Of a stretch of 64,000 nucleotides of DNA, positions 7,753 to 19,264 are shown piece by piece (positions within the stretch are counted from its first letter, which is position 1; every line of letters begins with the position of its first letter). Origin of the DNA: Lysobacter stagni (lineage in GTDB: Bacteria > Pseudomonadota > Gammaproteobacteria > Xanthomonadales > Xanthomonadaceae). The DNA is taken from assembly GCF_030053425.1 (NCBI RefSeq), contig NZ_JASGBI010000001.1:3294001-3358000 (forward strand), read 5' to 3'. A program made the translations under genes and the position numbers. The notes under the pieces were generated by a model, which was not told the DNA's origin, made no database searches, and saw only the letters and a list, made by a program, of their open reading frames with translations.

Positions 7753-9945
7753 TCAGCGCCAGAAGCGGATCAGCACGGCCAGTAGTGCAATCAGGCCGAG
7801 GATCATCGCGAACGCGTAGTGGTAGAGGTAACCGGACTGCATCCGGCGGGTAAGACGGGCGACGAGGTCGACGACACGCGCACTGCCATTGACCGCGACA
7901 CCGTCAATGACGTGCGTGTCGATGGCGCGCGACGCCTTGCCCAGGCCCAGACCGCCGCCTGCGAAGCCGTCGATCCAGAGCTTGTCGAAGCCGTACTTGT
8001 TCTCGAGCACGCGCACCGGCCAGGCGAACAGCTTGCGGGCCTTCGCCGGCAGCTCGGGTTTCCACCAGTACATGACGGTGGCAAGCGCGAAGCCCGCCAG
8101 CGTCAACCAGAAGGCGGGCGCCTGGAAGCCGTGCAGCGCGTACTTGAGCGGGCCGTGCCAGGCCTCCTCGCTCACCAGCGCGACCGTGTCGCGCGCAGCG
8201 TCGAGGTCGATCGCGCCCAGGAAGAACGGCAGCTGCTTGTGATGGCCGGCGACGTCCGTGCCGAACAACATCGGACCTGCGGTGAGGTAGCCGATCAGCA
8301 CCGAGGGGATCGCCAGCAGCATCAGCGGGACGGTCACCACCCACGGCGACTCGTGCGGCGTGTGCGCGTGGTGGTCGTCATGGCCGTGACCGTGATCGTC
8401 GTGACCGTGCTTCGCATCGTGGCCATGCTCCTCGGCGAGCGCGGTCTCGTGCTCGGTCGAATCGGCCTCGGGCGCGACGTAGTGGTCCGGCAGCGGATCG
8501 TGGAAGCGCTCCTTGCCGTGGAAGGTGAGGTACAGCAGACGGAAACTGTAGAACGCGGTGACGAACGCGCCCAGCAGCACGGCCCAGTAGGCGTACGTCG
8601 CCACCCAGCTGTGCGCCTCGTGGGCGTGATGCGCGGCAGCCTCGATGATGGTGTCCTTCGAGTAGAAGCCGCTGAAGAACGGCGTGCCGATCAGCGCCAG
8701 CGTGCCCAGCAGCATCGTCCAGTACGTGATGGGCATGTACTTCTTCAGGCCGCCCATGCGGCGCATGTCCTGCTCGTGGTGCATGCCGATGATGACCGAA
8801 CCGGCACCGAGGAACAGCAGCGCCTTGAAGAAGGCATGCGTCATCAGGTGGTACACACCCGCGCTGTACGCCGAGACACCCAGCGCCACCGTCATGTAAC
8901 CCAGCTGCGACAGCGTGGAGTACGCGACGACGCGCTTGATGTCGTTCTGCACGATGCCGATCAGGCCCGTCCAGAAGGCAGTGGTGGCGCCGATGAAGAG
9001 CACGAAGGTCAGCGCGGTGTCCGACAGCTCGAACAGCGGCGACATGCGGGCGACCATGAAGATGCCCGCGGTCACCATCGTCGCGGCGTGGATCAGCGCG
9101 GAGATCGGCGTCGGGCCTTCCATCGAGTCGGGCAGCCACACGTGCAGCGGCACCTGGGCCGACTTGCCCATCGCGCCGATGAAGAGGCAGATGCAGATGA
9201 CGGTCATCAGCGACCAGCCAGCGATCGGCGACAGCCAGCTGCCGGTCTGCGCGAGCACCGGCCAGGCGTGCTGCAGCTGCGCCATGGCAACGGACGGTTC
9301 GCCGGCACGGGCGAACACGGTGCCGTAATCGAGCGAGCCGAAGGCCATCAGCACGCCGGCGATGCCGAGCAGGAAGCCGAAGTCGCCGACGCGGTTGACC
9401 AGGAACGCCTTGAGGTTGGCGAACACCGCGGTCGGACGCTTGAACCAGAAGCCGATCAGCAGGTACGACACCAGGCCCACTGCTTCCCAGCCGAAGAACA
9501 GCTGCAGGAAGTTGTTGCTCATCACGAGCATCAACATCGAGAAGGTGAACAGCGAGATGTAGCTGAAGAAGCGCTGGTAACCGTCGTCCTCGGCCATGTA
9601 GCCGATGGTGTAGATGTGCACCAGCAGCGAGACGAAGGTGACGACCACCATCATCATCGCGGTCAGCCTGTCGACCATGAAGCCGACGTGCGCGTCGATG
9701 CCGCCCACCTGGAACCAGGTGTAGATGTTCTCGTTGAACGGCGCGGCGCCATGCATCAGTTGCCACAGCACCTGCATGGACAACAGGCAGCTGATGGCGA
9801 CGCCGAGGATGGTCACCCAGTGTGCGCCGGCGCGGCCGACCTGGCGACGGAACAAGCCGGCGATGATGGCGCCCAGCAACGGCGCCAGCACGACCGCCAG
9901 CAGTACGGTCTTGGAGATAGCGTGCTCCACGATAGCGTTCTCCAC
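7753..9945 (-). CDS. nuoL: NADH-quinone oxidoreductase subunit L, with His-rich loop
   Basis: NuoL is the distal antiporter-like subunit whose long lateral helix runs along the membrane arm. Conserved motifs include the FSYISLFTFSMLMLV region, GWEAVGLVSYLLIGFW, KSAQVPLHVWLPDSMEGPTP and DIKRVVAYSTLSQLGYM. At 730 residues it is over 100 longer than E. coli NuoL (613). Part of the excess is a hydrophilic loop at about residues 492-530 that is very rich in His, Asp and Glu (HGHDAKHGHDDHGHGHDDHH), between predicted membrane segments. The GTG start at 9945 lies 4 bases after the nuoK stop; a GTG six codons later is an alternative. Confidence 0.97.
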   Translation of the reverse strand: MENAIVEHAISKTVLLAVVLAPLLGAIIAGLFRRQVGRAGAHWVTILGVAISCLLSMQVLWQLMHGAAPFNENIYTWFQVGGIDAHVGFMVDRLTAMMMVVVTFVSLLVHIYTIGYMAEDDGYQRFFSYISLFTFSMLMLVMSNNFLQLFFGWEAVGLVSYLLIGFWFKRPTAVFANLKAFLVNRVGDFGFLLGIAGVLMAFGSLDYGTVFARAGEPSVAMAQLQHAWPVLAQTGSWLSPIAGWSLMTVICICLFIGAMGKSAQVPLHVWLPDSMEGPTPISALIHAATMVTAGIFMVARMSPLFELSDTALTFVLFIGATTAFWTGLIGIVQNDIKRVVAYSTLSQLGYMTVALGVSAYSAGVYHLMTHAFFKALLFLGAGSVIIGMHHEQDMRRMGGLKKYMPITYWTMLLGTLALIGTPFFSGFYSKDTIIEAAAHHAHEAHSWVATYAYWAVLLGAFVTAFYSFRLLYLTFHGKERFHDPLPDHYVAPEADSTEHETALAEEHGHDAKHGHDDHGHGHDDHHAHTPHESPWVVTVPLMLLAIPSVLIGYLTAGPMLFGTDVAGHHKQLPFFLGAIDLDAARDTVALVSEEAWHGPLKYALHGFQAPAFWLTLAGFALATVMYWWKPELPAKARKLFAWPVRVLENKYGFDKLWIDGFAGGGLGLGKASRAIDTHVIDGVAVNGSARVVDLVARLTRRMQSGYLYHYAFAMILGLIALLAVLIRFWR

Positions 9946-9949
9946 CGCG

Positions 9950-10276
9950 TCAGCCCTTCAGCGAATCGATTTCGGCGACGTTGATCGTGCGCCGGTTGCG
10001 GAACAGCGTGACCAGGATCGCCAGGCCGATGGCGGCCTCGGCAGCGGCCACGGTCAGGATGAAGAACACGAACACCTGGCCCGCCGGATCGGACAACTGG
10101 CGCGAGAACGCGACGAAGTTGATGTTCACCGCGAGCAGCAGCAGCTCCAGCGACATCAGCAGCATGATCACGTTCTTGCGGTTCAGGAAAATGCCCGCGA
10201 CGCTGATGCAGAACAGCACCGCACCCAGCGCGAGGTAATGACCGAGCGCCAGCCCGGCTCCGAAGAATTCGCTCAC
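9950..10276 (-). CDS. nuoK: NADH-quinone oxidoreductase subunit K
   Basis: NuoK is a three-helix membrane subunit with conserved buried glutamates near the quinone-linked proton path. The 108-residue product has the family core ([40 protein letters not shown]) including Glu residues in helices 2 and 3. I use the GTG at 10274-10276 ([18 protein letters not shown]); it overlaps the nuoJ stop as GTGA, a typical coupling arrangement. A longer reading frame upstream is only nuoJ in the wrong frame. Confidence 0.95.
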   Translation of the reverse strand: MSEFFGAGLALGHYLALGAVLFCISVAGIFLNRKNVIMLLMSLELLLLAVNINFVAFSRQLSDPAGQVFVFFILTVAAAEAAIGLAILVTLFRNRRTINVAEIDSLKG

Positions 10277-10908
10277 GGCTTGCCCTCCTCTGCCGGAACT
10301 TCCGCCGCCGGCGCGACCGGCTTGACGGCGTCCATCTTGACGATGCGCACGCGATCGGCGGCGCGGACGCGCGCCTGCGCGGACGGATTCTGGTGGCGGG
10401 CGCCCGTGCGACGACGCAGCGTCAGCATCACCGCCGCGATCACCGCGACGGTCAGGATGGCCGCTGCCACCTCGAACGGAAGCAGGAACTGGGTGAACAG
10501 CGCACGGGCGATCCACTGCGTGTTGCCCGCCGCCGACGGATCGGCCGGGAACGCCGTGACGACGTTGGCCTTCACTCCGATCAGCGTCAGCATCTCGACG
10601 AGCATGATCACCGCGACCACCAGCCCGACCGGCAGGTAGCGCACGTAACCTTCGCGCAGGGGCGCAACGTCGATGTCGAGCATCATCACCACGAACAGCA
10701 GCAGCACCATCACCGCGCCGACGTAGACCAGGATGAGCGCCACGCCGAGGAACTCGGCACCGGCGATGATCCAGGTGCAGGCGACGGAGAAGAAGGTCAG
10801 CACGAGCAGCAGGACCGCGTGCACGGGGTTCTTCACGCTGATCACGCCGACGGCGGCAACCGTGGCGCAGGCGGCGAAGACGAAGAAGGCAATCTGGGCG
10901 AGATCCAT
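10273..10908 (-). CDS. nuoJ: NADH-quinone oxidoreductase subunit J
   Basis: NuoJ is a five-helix membrane subunit whose third helix undergoes the pi-bulge movement linked to quinone reduction. The 211-residue protein starts at ATG 10908 ([19 protein letters not shown]) and contains the conserved [18 protein letters not shown] and [20 protein letters not shown] segments. The C-terminus carries a basic, then Pro/Ala/Glu-rich tail of about 45 residues. It follows nuoI by 13 bases and overlaps nuoK by 4 bases. Confidence 0.95.
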   Translation of the reverse strand: MDLAQIAFFVFAACATVAAVGVISVKNPVHAVLLLVLTFFSVACTWIIAGAEFLGVALILVYVGAVMVLLLFVVMMLDIDVAPLREGYVRYLPVGLVVAVIMLVEMLTLIGVKANVVTAFPADPSAAGNTQWIARALFTQFLLPFEVAAAILTVAVIAAVMLTLRRRTGARHQNPSAQARVRAADRVRIVKMDAVKPVAPAAEVPAEEGKP

Positions 10909-10921
10909 GTTCGTCAGGCCC

Positions 10922-11410
10922 TCAACGGAAAGGTGCGTCGGCGGCGCGGCGCTCGGCGATCTCCGCCTCGAGGCGGTCGCCGATGGCCAGCAGCTGCTGC
11001 TTGGTAACGATGTTCTGGCCGCGCTTGTCGAAGTGGTATTCGTGCACGTGCGTCTCGACGATCGAGTCGACCGGGCAGGACTCTTCGCAGAAGCCGCAGA
11101 AGATGCACTTGAACAGGTCGATGTCGTAGCGCGTGGTGCGGCGGGTGCCGTCCTCGCGCTTGGTCGAATCGATGGTGATCGCCAGCGCGGGGCACACGGC
11201 CTCGCACAGCTTGCAGGCGATGCAGCGCTCTTCACCGTTCGGATAGCGGCGCAGTGCGTGCACACCGCGGAAGCGCGGCGACTGCGGCGTCTTCTCCATC
11301 GGGTACATCAGCGTGTACTTGGGCTTGAACAGGTACTTGCCCGTGAGAGCCAGTCCCTGCACCAGCTCGATGAGCAGCAGGCTCTTGAAGTAGGAAACGA
11401 TGCGATTCAT
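10922..11410 (-). CDS. nuoI: NADH-quinone oxidoreductase subunit I (2x[4Fe-4S])
   Basis: NuoI carries iron-sulfur clusters N6a and N6b and passes electrons from NuoG toward NuoB. The 162-residue product has both ferredoxin motifs: [12 protein letters not shown] and [16 protein letters not shown]. The N-terminus ([20 protein letters not shown]) is the amphipathic membrane-associating helix, followed by [21 protein letters not shown] as in the family. It lies 12 bases after nuoH. Confidence 0.98.
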   Translation of the reverse strand: MNRIVSYFKSLLLIELVQGLALTGKYLFKPKYTLMYPMEKTPQSPRFRGVHALRRYPNGEERCIACKLCEAVCPALAITIDSTKREDGTRRTTRYDIDLFKCIFCGFCEESCPVDSIVETHVHEYHFDKRGQNIVTKQQLLAIGDRLEAEIAERRAADAPFR

Positions 11411-11422
11411 GCCTGATGCCCC

Positions 11423-12496
11423 TTACACGCCGGGCTCGAAGATTTTGAAGTACGCCATCACCGCCACCACGCAGATCCAGGCGATGGTGAGCGGAATGAA
11501 CACCTTCCAGCCCAGGCGCATGATCTGGTCGTAGCGGTAACGCGGGAACGACGCGCGGAACCAGATGAAGCAGCTGGCGAAGAAGAAGACCTTGGCGAAC
11601 AGCCACCACCAGCCGTCGACCGACAGTACCGGGATGCCCAGCCCGTGGAACGGGCTCAGCCAGCCGCCGACGAAGAAGATCGAGACCAGGAAGCTGATCA
11701 GGATCATGTTCGCGTATTCGGCGAGGAAGAACAGCGCGAACGCCGAACCCGAGTACTCGACCATGTGGCCGGCCACGATTTCCGACTCGCCTTCCACCAC
11801 GTCGAACGGAGCGCGGTTGGTTTCGGCCACGCCGGAGATGAAGTACACGACGAACAGCGGCAGCATCGGCACCCAGAACCATTCCAGCGCGCCGGCGTTG
11901 CCGGCCTGCGCCATCACGATGTCGGTGAGGTTGAGGCTGCCGGCGCCGACCATCACGCCGACCATCGCGAAGCCCATCGCGATTTCGTACGAGACGACCT
12001 GCGCGGCGGCGCGCATGGCGCCCAGGAACGCGTACTTCGAGTTCGACGCCCAGCCGGCCAGGATGATGCCGTACACGCCCAGCGAGGTCATCGCCAGCAG
12101 GTACAGAAGGCCGGCATTGGCGTTGGACAGCACCATCTGCGTATCGAACGGCACCACGGCCCAGGCGGCGAATGCCGGGGCGAGCGCGATCAGCGGCGCG
12201 AGCTTGAACAGGAAGTTCTCCGCGCGCGTGGGCTGGATGACTTCCTTGAACAGCAGCTTGAAGACGTCGGCGAAGGCCTGGAGGATGCCCTTGCCCACGT
12301 ACATGGGCCCGTGGCGCACGTGCATCCAGCCGATGAGCTTGCGCTCCCAGACCACGTAGAACGCCACGGAGATGATCACCGGCATGGCGATCAGCAGGAT
12401 CTTCAGCACGATCCACACGATCGCGCCGATCATCCCGAACGACAGAAAGAACTCGCGCAGCGGGTCGACGACCTGCGTGGTGAACATTCCATTCAT
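11423..12496 (-). CDS. nuoH: NADH-quinone oxidoreductase subunit H
   Basis: NuoH is the eight-helix subunit that forms the quinone chamber with NuoB and NuoD. The 357-residue protein contains the signature loop [20 protein letters not shown], the [15 protein letters not shown] motif and [20 protein letters not shown], with the conserved acidic residues of the quinone channel. The ATG at 12496 is three bases downstream of the nuoG stop, consistent with coupling. Confidence 0.98.
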   Translation of the reverse strand: MNGMFTTQVVDPLREFFLSFGMIGAIVWIVLKILLIAMPVIISVAFYVVWERKLIGWMHVRHGPMYVGKGILQAFADVFKLLFKEVIQPTRAENFLFKLAPLIALAPAFAAWAVVPFDTQMVLSNANAGLLYLLAMTSLGVYGIILAGWASNSKYAFLGAMRAAAQVVSYEIAMGFAMVGVMVGAGSLNLTDIVMAQAGNAGALEWFWVPMLPLFVVYFISGVAETNRAPFDVVEGESEIVAGHMVEYSGSAFALFFLAEYANMILISFLVSIFFVGGWLSPFHGLGIPVLSVDGWWWLFAKVFFFASCFIWFRASFPRYRYDQIMRLGWKVFIPLTIAWICVVAVMAYFKIFEPGV

Positions 12497-12499
12497 CGC

Positions 12500-14728
12500 T
12501 TACGCCCTCCCCGCCTGCACGCGGCCCGAGACAGGCGCGGTCGCGCCGTGGCCGGACTCGACCCATACGGTGCCGCGCGCGACCTTGTCGCTCACGACGA
12601 CCGGCAGCGTCGCGGTACCCGCGGCGGTGTTGAACTTGCCCACCACGCCATCGGCCAGCCCCAGCGCGGACGCGTCCTGCGGGTTGAGGACCGCGCGCGG
12701 CTCGACGTTGAGCGGGTGCGACTGCAGTGCCGGGGCGCGACGTACGACCGCATCGCTGCGGTAGATCGCCACGCTCTTGGCCACTTCCAGACCGTCAGCG
12801 GCGATGCCCGGCGCCTGGCCATGGGCGACCTGCACCTCACGCATCTTCATGCTGGCGCGCAGACCCGTCAGGTCGGTGAATTCGAAACCCTTCGCCTGCA
12901 GCTCGCCACCCAGCGCACGCAGCACGCGCCAGCCGGCGCGCGCCTGGCCCGGCAGCTTGCCGCCGGCCACGGTCGCCTGCTGGCGGCCGTCGAGGTTGGT
13001 CAGCGTGGCGTCGATCTCCGGCAGCAGGCCGATCGGCAGGATCACGTCGGCGACACCGCGCGTCGAACGGCACGCGAACGTGCTGAACGCGATGACCTGG
13101 GCCGGATTCAGCGCCTTCGCCGCGGTCGCGGTGTCGGCGAAATCCAGGCCCGGCTCGATGCCGTAGAGGATGTATGCGGAACGCGCGTCGGACAGCATCG
13201 CCTGGGCATCGCGCGAGGTCGGCAGCACGCCGTAGTCGGACAGGCCGACGGCGTTGGCACCCTGCGGGATACGGTTGAGCGAGGCGCCGGTGGTGGCGGC
13301 GAAGTCGGCCGCGGCCTTGCGTATCTGCGCGGCGTGCGGGCCGTTCTCGGCCAGCGCACCGACGATCACGATCGCGCGCGTGCCGGCCTTGACGGCATCG
13401 ACCAGCGCCGACTCGCCCAGCGCGGCCGCGATCTGCGACGGCGCGACGATGCGCTTGCTGGCGATGTCGAAGGTGAAGTCGAAGTCGACCGGGTTGACCA
13501 CGTGCACCTTGGCGCCGCGGTTCCAGGCCTTGCGTACGCGTTGGTGCACCAGCGGCAGCTCGTGGCGGAGGTTGGAACCCACGATGACGATGACGTCGGC
13601 GTGATCGATGTCGGCCACCGGCGTGGCGAACGGAGCCGCGTCGGCGCCGTCGCTCAGGTCCAGCTGACCAATGCGGTGATCCAGGTTGCCTGTGCCCAAA
13701 GCCTCGGCCAGACGGGCCAGCAGAGCGCCCTCCTCGTTCGAGGTGGACGGATGGGCGAGGATGCCCAGGCGGTCGGCGCCGTTGTCGCGCAGGATCTTCG
13801 CGGCCTTGGCCAGCGCTTCTTCCCACGAGGCTTCACGCCATTCGCCGTCCACCTTGATCATCGGAACACTGGCGCGGTCTTCCGCGTACAGGCCCTGGTG
13901 GGAATAGCGATCACGGTCCGACAGCCAGCACTCGTTGACCGCCTCGTTGTCGCGCGGGACGCTGCGCAGGACTTCGCCGCGGCGCACGTGCAGGAACAGG
14001 TTGCTGCCCAGCGAGTCGTGATAACCCAGCGACTCGCGCGCGATCAGCTCCCACGGACGCGCCTTGAACTGGAAGACCTTGTTGGTCAGAGCGCCTACCG
14101 GGCAAACGTCGATGACGTTGCCCGACAGTTCCGTGGTCAGCGGCTTGCCGTCGAAGGTGCCGATCTGCAGGTTCTCGCCGCGGTACATGCCGCCCAGCTC
14201 GTACGTGCCGGCGATTTCCGCGGTGAAGCGGACGCAGCGCGTGCACTGGATGCAGCGGGTCATCTCGGTGGCGACCAGCGGGCCCATGTCCTCGTCCGGC
14301 ACCACGCGCTTGCGCTCGGCGAAGCGGCTGACCGAACGGCCATAGCCCAGCGACAGATCCTGCAGTTCGCACTCGCCGCCCTGATCGCAGATCGGGCAAT
14401 CCAGCGGGTGGTTGATCAGCAGGAATTCCATGACGTTGCGCTGCGACTTCAGCGCCTTCTCGCTGCGCGTGGTCACGCGCATGCCGTCCATCACCGGGGT
14501 GGCGCAGGCCGGCGCGGGCTTGGGCATCTTCTCGACCTCGACCAGGCACATGCGGCAGTTCGCCGCGATGGCCAGCTTGTCGTGGTAGCAGAAGCGCGGA
14601 ATCGGGATACCGGCCTTGTCCGCGGCCTGGATGATCATCGAGCCCTTCGGCGCGGCCATCTCGACGCCGTCGATGAAGACGGTGACGTGGTCCGGCGGCA
14701 GGTTCGGATTGACGGGCTGTGCGCTCAT
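12500..14728 (-). CDS. nuoG: NADH-quinone oxidoreductase subunit G
   Basis: NuoG carries several iron-sulfur clusters of the peripheral arm. The 742-residue protein starts with a [2Fe-2S] ferredoxin domain ([15 protein letters not shown]), the His-Cys motif [18 protein letters not shown] and the 4Fe-4S motif [10 protein letters not shown], then a molybdopterin-oxidoreductase-like domain without cofactor. It is shorter than E. coli NuoG (about 900) and closer in size to the alphaproteobacterial/mitochondrial type. Its ATG overlaps the nuoF stop in ATGA (14725-14728). Confidence 0.97.
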   Translation of the reverse strand: MSAQPVNPNLPPDHVTVFIDGVEMAAPKGSMIIQAADKAGIPIPRFCYHDKLAIAANCRMCLVEVEKMPKPAPACATPVMDGMRVTTRSEKALKSQRNVMEFLLINHPLDCPICDQGGECELQDLSLGYGRSVSRFAERKRVVPDEDMGPLVATEMTRCIQCTRCVRFTAEIAGTYELGGMYRGENLQIGTFDGKPLTTELSGNVIDVCPVGALTNKVFQFKARPWELIARESLGYHDSLGSNLFLHVRRGEVLRSVPRDNEAVNECWLSDRDRYSHQGLYAEDRASVPMIKVDGEWREASWEEALAKAAKILRDNGADRLGILAHPSTSNEEGALLARLAEALGTGNLDHRIGQLDLSDGADAAPFATPVADIDHADVIVIVGSNLRHELPLVHQRVRKAWNRGAKVHVVNPVDFDFTFDIASKRIVAPSQIAAALGESALVDAVKAGTRAIVIVGALAENGPHAAQIRKAAADFAATTGASLNRIPQGANAVGLSDYGVLPTSRDAQAMLSDARSAYILYGIEPGLDFADTATAAKALNPAQVIAFSTFACRSTRGVADVILPIGLLPEIDATLTNLDGRQQATVAGGKLPGQARAGWRVLRALGGELQAKGFEFTDLTGLRASMKMREVQVAHGQAPGIAADGLEVAKSVAIYRSDAVVRRAPALQSHPLNVEPRAVLNPQDASALGLADGVVGKFNTAAGTATLPVVVSDKVARGTVWVESGHGATAPVSGRVQAGRA

Positions 14729-16092
14729 GCGGCGACCTTCTCCACCACCGTGCCTGCGCGCTGGTCGTCGACCAGGAAGCGCTTGTTCACGATCGCGTAT
14801 TCGAATTCATCCCAGAAATGGCGCAGGAAGCCCTGCACCGGCCACGCGGCGGCTTCGCCGAACGCGCAGATGGTGTGGCCTTCGATCTGGCCGGCCGCAG
14901 CGCGCAGCATCTGCAGGTCTTCCAGCGTGGCCTGCTTCTCGACGATGCGCGTGAGCATGCGGTACATCCAGCCAGTGCCTTCGCGGCACGGCGTGCACTG
15001 GCCGCAGCTTTCCTTGAAGTAGAACCGCGCGATGCGCTGGCAGGCGCGCACCATGCAGGCAGTCTCGTCCATGACGATGACCGCGCCCGAGCCCAGGCCC
15101 GAACCGGCCTTCTGGATCGAGTCGTAATCCATGGTGAGGCCCATCATGGTCTCGCCCGGCAGTACCGGCATCGAGGAACCACCGGGGATCACCGCCTTGA
15201 TCTTCGCGCCATTGCGCATGCCGCCGGCCATCTGCAGCAGGTCGGCGAACGACGTGCCCAGGCGGATCTCGTAGTTGCCCGGCTTGGCCACGTGGCCAGA
15301 CACCGAGAACACCTTCGGGCCGCCGTTGTTCGGCTTGCCCAGGTTGAGGAACCACTCCGCGCCGTTGCGGATGATCGCCGGCACCGAGGCGTAGGTCTCG
15401 GTGTTGTTGATGGTGGTCGGCTTGCCGAACAGGCCGAAGTTGGCCGGGAACGGCGGCTTGTAGCGCGGCTGGCCCTTCTTGCCTTCCAGCGACTCCATCA
15501 GCGCGGTTTCCTCACCGCAGATATAGGCGCCGGCGCCGAGCGCGCCATAGATGTCGATGTCCACGCCGCTGCCGAGCACGTTCTTGCCCAGCCAGCCGTT
15601 CTCGTAGGCTTCCTTCAGCGCCTGCTCGAAATGCTCGAACGGCTCATGGTGGAACTCGCCGCGCAGGTAGTTGTAGGCCACGGTCGAACCGGTGGCGTAG
15701 CAGGCGATCGCCATGCCCTCGACCACCGCGTGCGGGTTGTAGCGCAGGATGTCGCGGTCCTTCGCCGTGCCGGGCTCGGACTCGTCCGAGTTGCACAGGA
15801 TGTACTTCTGCGTGCCGCTGCCCTTGGGCATGAAGCTCCACTTCAGGCCGGTCGGGAAACCCGCGCCGCCACGGCCGCGCAGGCCCGAAGCCTTGACCAT
15901 GTCGATGACCGCGGACGGCTCCATCTTTTCGGTCAGGATCTTGCGCAGCGCTGCGTAGCCGCCGGTCTTGAGGTAGTTCTCGTACGACCACGGCGTGTCG
16001 TAGTGCAGCGTCGTGTAGACGACGTTGTGCTCCTGCGGGGCCGGACCGACCGGGCCGTAACCCTTCGAGTAGTCGTGATGCTCGTGCGCCAT
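14725..16092 (-). CDS. nuoF: NADH-quinone oxidoreductase subunit F (FMN, NADH-binding)
   Basis: NuoF oxidises NADH through FMN and passes electrons to its N3 [4Fe-4S] cluster. The 455-residue product shows [15 protein letters not shown] (FMN site), [19 protein letters not shown] (NADH site) and [16 protein letters not shown] (cluster ligands). The N-terminal 30 residues ([16 protein letters not shown]) include a short His-containing leader before the family core. It lies 10 bases after nuoE and its stop overlaps the nuoG start. Confidence 0.98.
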   Translation of the reverse strand: MAHEHHDYSKGYGPVGPAPQEHNVVYTTLHYDTPWSYENYLKTGGYAALRKILTEKMEPSAVIDMVKASGLRGRGGAGFPTGLKWSFMPKGSGTQKYILCNSDESEPGTAKDRDILRYNPHAVVEGMAIACYATGSTVAYNYLRGEFHHEPFEHFEQALKEAYENGWLGKNVLGSGVDIDIYGALGAGAYICGEETALMESLEGKKGQPRYKPPFPANFGLFGKPTTINNTETYASVPAIIRNGAEWFLNLGKPNNGGPKVFSVSGHVAKPGNYEIRLGTSFADLLQMAGGMRNGAKIKAVIPGGSSMPVLPGETMMGLTMDYDSIQKAGSGLGSGAVIVMDETACMVRACQRIARFYFKESCGQCTPCREGTGWMYRMLTRIVEKQATLEDLQMLRAAAGQIEGHTICAFGEAAAWPVQGFLRHFWDEFEYAIVNKRFLVDDQRAGTVVEKVAA

Positions 16093-16102
16093 GGGACCCG
16101 CC

Positions 16103-16630
16103 TTACTTCAGGCCGTCGAGCAGCTCATCCACCTTCACGGTGTCGAGCTTCTCGTGGTAATGACCGTTGATGACCACCACCGGCGCGCCGCAGCACGCGG
16201 CCAGGCACTCTTCCTCGCGCTTGAGGAAGACGCGGCCATCGGCGGTGGACTCGCCCAGCTTGCAGCCGAGCTTCTGCTCGGCGTGGCGGACGAGGTCCTC
16301 GGCGCCGTTGAGCCAGCAGCTGATGTTGGTGCAGAAGGCCACGTTGTGGCGGCCGACCTTCTCCGTCTCGAACATCGAGTAGAAGCTGGCCACCTCGTAC
16401 GCCCACACCGGCGGCAGGCCGAGATACTTGGCCACGGCCGCGATCAGTTCGTCGCTGAGCCAGCCGTCGTTCTGCTCCTGCGCGGCGTGCAGACCCTGCA
16501 GCACGGCGGAACGCTTGCGGTCCGGCGGGAACTTGGCCAGCCAGTGGTCGATGTGCGCGCGGGTCTTGTCGGACAGGGCGACCATCGGGTCGACATGCTG
16601 ACAGGCCTCGAAATTTCCGGTCGCCTTCAT
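16103..16630 (-). CDS. nuoE: NADH-quinone oxidoreductase subunit E ([2Fe-2S])
   Basis: NuoE has a thioredoxin-like fold holding cluster N1a. The 175-residue protein has the four cysteine ligands in [11 protein letters not shown] and [11 protein letters not shown], and the N-terminal helical region ([20 protein letters not shown]). Length matches E. coli NuoE (166) with a short N-terminal extension. It follows nuoD by 30 bases, one of the larger gaps inside the operon. Confidence 0.97.
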   Translation of the reverse strand: MKATGNFEACQHVDPMVALSDKTRAHIDHWLAKFPPDRKRSAVLQGLHAAQEQNDGWLSDELIAAVAKYLGLPPVWAYEVASFYSMFETEKVGRHNVAFCTNISCWLNGAEDLVRHAEQKLGCKLGESTADGRVFLKREEECLAACCGAPVVVINGHYHEKLDTVKVDELLDGLK

Positions 16631-16660
16631 TAGTCCAGTTTCCTCAACGGGCCGCCGCGG

Positions 16661-17965
16661 TCAGCGGTCGACCTCGCCGAACACGAGATCGTAGGTGCCG
16701 ATCATTGCCACCACGTCGGCCAGCATGTGGCCCTTGACGATGGCGTCCATCGACGAAAGGTGTGCGAAGCCCGGTGCGCGCAGCTTCACGCGGAACGGCT
16801 TGTTGGCACCGTCGGAGACCAGATAGCAGCCGAACTCGCCCTTGGGCGCCTCGACTGCCGCGTAGGTCTCGCCGGCCGGCACGCAATAGCCTTCCGAGAA
16901 CAGCTTGAAGTGGTGGATCAGGGCTTCCATGTCGTCCTTCATGTCCTCGCGGCTGGGCGGAGCGACCTTGAAGTTGTCGACGATGACCGGGCCCGGATTG
17001 GCCTTCAGCCACTTCACGCACTGCTTGATGATGCGGTTGGACTGGCGCATCTCCTCGACGCGCACCAGGTAGCGGTCGTAGCAGTCGCCGTTCACGCCCA
17101 CCGGGATGTCGAAGTCGACTTCGGCGTACTTCGCGTAGGGCTGCTTCTTGCGCAGGTCCCAGGCGATGCCCGAACCGCGGATCATCGCGCCGGTCATGCC
17201 CAGGGCGAGCGCCTGTTCGGGCGACACGACGCCGATGCCGACGGTGCGCTGCTTCCAGATGCGGTTGTCGGTGAGCAGGGTCTCGTACTCGTCGACGCGC
17301 TTCGGGAAGTCGTCGGTGAAGGCGTCGAGATAGTCCAGCAGCGAGCCTTCGCGCCATTCGTTGAAGCGCTTGAGCTTGCCGCCCTTGCGCCACGGCGATT
17401 CCTTGTACTTCGGCATGCGGTCCGGCAGGTCGCGGTACACGCCGCCCGGACGGTAGTACGTGGCATGCATGCGCGCGCCGGAGACCGCCTCGTAGCAGTC
17501 CATCAGCTCTTCGCGCTCGCGGAACGCGTACAGGAACACCGCCATCGCGCCCAGGTCGAGCGCGTTGGAACCGATCCACATCAGGTGGTTCAGGATGCGG
17601 GTGATCTCGTCGAACATCGTGCGGATGTACTGCGCACGCTCCGGCGCCTCGATGCCCATCAGGGTCTCGATCGCGCGCACGTAGGCGTGCTCGTTGCACA
17701 TCATCGACACGTAGTCCAGGCGATCCATGTAGCCGATCGACTGGTTGAACGGCTTGGACTCGGCCAGCTTCTCGGTGCCACGGTGCAGCAGGCCGACGTG
17801 CGGATCGGCGCGATGCACGACTTCGCCGTCCATCTCGAGGATGAGGCGGAGCACGCCGTGCGCGGCCGGGTGCTGCGGGCCGAAGTTCAGCGTGTAGTTG
17901 CGGATCTCGGCGCCGCTGCCGAGGCCCGACGTGCTGGAGATTCCGTTGGAGGACTGGGCGCTCAC
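16661..17965 (-). CDS. nuoD: NADH-quinone oxidoreductase subunit D
   Basis: NuoD forms the quinone-binding pocket with NuoB. With the GTG at 17963-17965 ([18 protein letters not shown]) the product is 434 residues. Motifs include [44 protein letters not shown] and the C-terminal [14 protein letters not shown]. The start overlaps the nuoC stop as GTGA. NuoC and NuoD are separate genes here, unlike the fused NuoCD of E. coli. Confidence 0.96.
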   Translation of the reverse strand: MSAQSSNGISSTSGLGSGAEIRNYTLNFGPQHPAAHGVLRLILEMDGEVVHRADPHVGLLHRGTEKLAESKPFNQSIGYMDRLDYVSMMCNEHAYVRAIETLMGIEAPERAQYIRTMFDEITRILNHLMWIGSNALDLGAMAVFLYAFREREELMDCYEAVSGARMHATYYRPGGVYRDLPDRMPKYKESPWRKGGKLKRFNEWREGSLLDYLDAFTDDFPKRVDEYETLLTDNRIWKQRTVGIGVVSPEQALALGMTGAMIRGSGIAWDLRKKQPYAKYAEVDFDIPVGVNGDCYDRYLVRVEEMRQSNRIIKQCVKWLKANPGPVIVDNFKVAPPSREDMKDDMEALIHHFKLFSEGYCVPAGETYAAVEAPKGEFGCYLVSDGANKPFRVKLRAPGFAHLSSMDAIVKGHMLADVVAMIGTYDLVFGEVDR

Positions 17966-18690
17966 TTCTTCACCTCGGCGCGCTGTGCGGCTTCGCCCTG
18001 CGCGGTCTCGTAGCGGGCGTCGTCGCGAATGACGCGGGGCACGCCCACGCGCGGGTCGATCGAAACCGGCTCGTACACGACGCGCCTCTTGTTGGCGTCG
18101 TAGCGAACCTCGACGTTGCCGATCAGCGGGAAGTCCTTGCGGAACGGATGGCCGACGAAGCCGTAGTCGGTGAGGATGCGGCGCAGGTCCGGATGACCTT
18201 CGAACACGATGCCGTACAGGTCGAACGCCTCGCGCTCGAACCAGTTCAGGCCCGGCCACACGGACGAGAGCGAATCCACGACCGGCAGGTCGTCGTTGTC
18301 GGCGAACGTGCGCAGGCGCACGCGCTGGTTGTGCTGGTACGAGAGCAGGTGCGCGACCGCGGCGAAGCGGCGCTCCGGCGCGGCGGCGGCGCCATTGGGC
18401 TGCTCACCCCACACGAAACGACCGGCGCTCTTGCCTTCCACGCCACGCGAGAAGCCTTCCGAGGACACGTCGGTGTCCCACTCGTCGCTGCCGTAGCTGA
18501 GGTAGTCGACGCCGCTGAGGTCGACGGCCTGCTCGAAACCGAATTCGTCGCGCAGGGCCAACGCGGTGGCGAGCCACTGGTCGGCGGAGACGTCGAGGGT
18601 CACCTCGCCGCGCGGCTGCGCGACGACGACCAGCGCGTCGGCGAAGCGCGCGATGAGGCGATCGGCGAAAGCCTGTGCACTCTCGGCCAT
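17962..18690 (-). CDS. nuoC: NADH-quinone oxidoreductase subunit C
   Basis: NuoC is a peripheral-arm subunit without cofactor. The 242-residue product starts at ATG 18690 ([20 protein letters not shown]). It has the 30-kDa subunit signature [28 protein letters not shown] and [10 protein letters not shown]. An insertion near residues 85-110 ([20 protein letters not shown]) is longer than in many homologues. It lies one base after the nuoB stop codon. Confidence 0.95.
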   Translation of the reverse strand: MAESAQAFADRLIARFADALVVVAQPRGEVTLDVSADQWLATALALRDEFGFEQAVDLSGVDYLSYGSDEWDTDVSSEGFSRGVEGKSAGRFVWGEQPNGAAAAPERRFAAVAHLLSYQHNQRVRLRTFADNDDLPVVDSLSSVWPGLNWFEREAFDLYGIVFEGHPDLRRILTDYGFVGHPFRKDFPLIGNVEVRYDANKRRVVYEPVSIDPRVGVPRVIRDDARYETAQGEAAQRAEVKK

Positions 18691-18691
18691 G

Positions 18692-19264
18692 TCAGCGCAC
18701 GCCCTGCTTGTTGTCGCCGAAGTTCGTGCCGCGGCGGATCTTCTTCTGCAGCTGCAGGATGCCGTAGACCAGCGCTTCGGCGGTCGGCGGGCAACCCGGC
18801 ACGTAGACGTCGACCGGCACCACGCGGTCGCAACCGCGCACGACCGAGTACGAGTAGTGGTAGTAGCCACCGCCGTTGGCGCAGCTGCCCATCGAGATGA
18901 CCCACTTCGGGTCCGGCATCTGGTCGTAGACCTTGCGCAGCGCCGGGGCCATCTTGTTGACCAGCGTGCCGGCCACGATCATCACGTCGGACTGGCGCGG
19001 CGACGGGCGGAACACCACGCCGTAGCGATCCAGGTCCAGGCGCGCCGCACCGGCATGCATCATCTCGACCGCGCAGCAGGCCAGGCCGAACGTCATCGGC
19101 CACATCGAGCCGGTGCGCGCCCAGTTCCACAGCGCGTCCATGCTGGTGGTGACGAAGCCGTTCTGCAGCAGCGGGTTGTCGCCCTCGGGGCGCAGGATGT
19201 CATCCAGCCGCCCTTCCGGCAGCGGGTTGTGCATCAACTCAGAAACACTCTGGATCACTCCCAT
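18692..19264 (-). CDS. nuoB: NADH-quinone oxidoreductase subunit B (cluster N2)
   Basis: NuoB carries the terminal [4Fe-4S] cluster N2 that reduces quinone. The 190-residue protein shows the tandem cysteines in [12 protein letters not shown], then [32 protein letters not shown] and [11 protein letters not shown], which supply the four ligands. The start (ATG 19262-19264) overlaps the end of nuoA by 10 bases. Confidence 0.98.
   Translation of the reverse strand: MGVIQSVSELMHNPLPEGRLDDILRPEGDNPLLQNGFVTTSMDALWNWARTGSMWPMTFGLACCAVEMMHAGAARLDLDRYGVVFRPSPRQSDVMIVAGTLVNKMAPALRKVYDQMPDPKWVISMGSCANGGGYYHYSYSVVRGCDRVVPVDVYVPGCPPTAEALVYGILQLQKKIRRGTNFGDNKQGVR

Noticed and set aside
11645..15022. A plus-strand open frame of over 1100 codons
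   Set aside because: It runs antisense to nuoH and nuoG, has Arg/Ala/His-rich composition and no domain. High GC leaves few stop codons in shadow frames.
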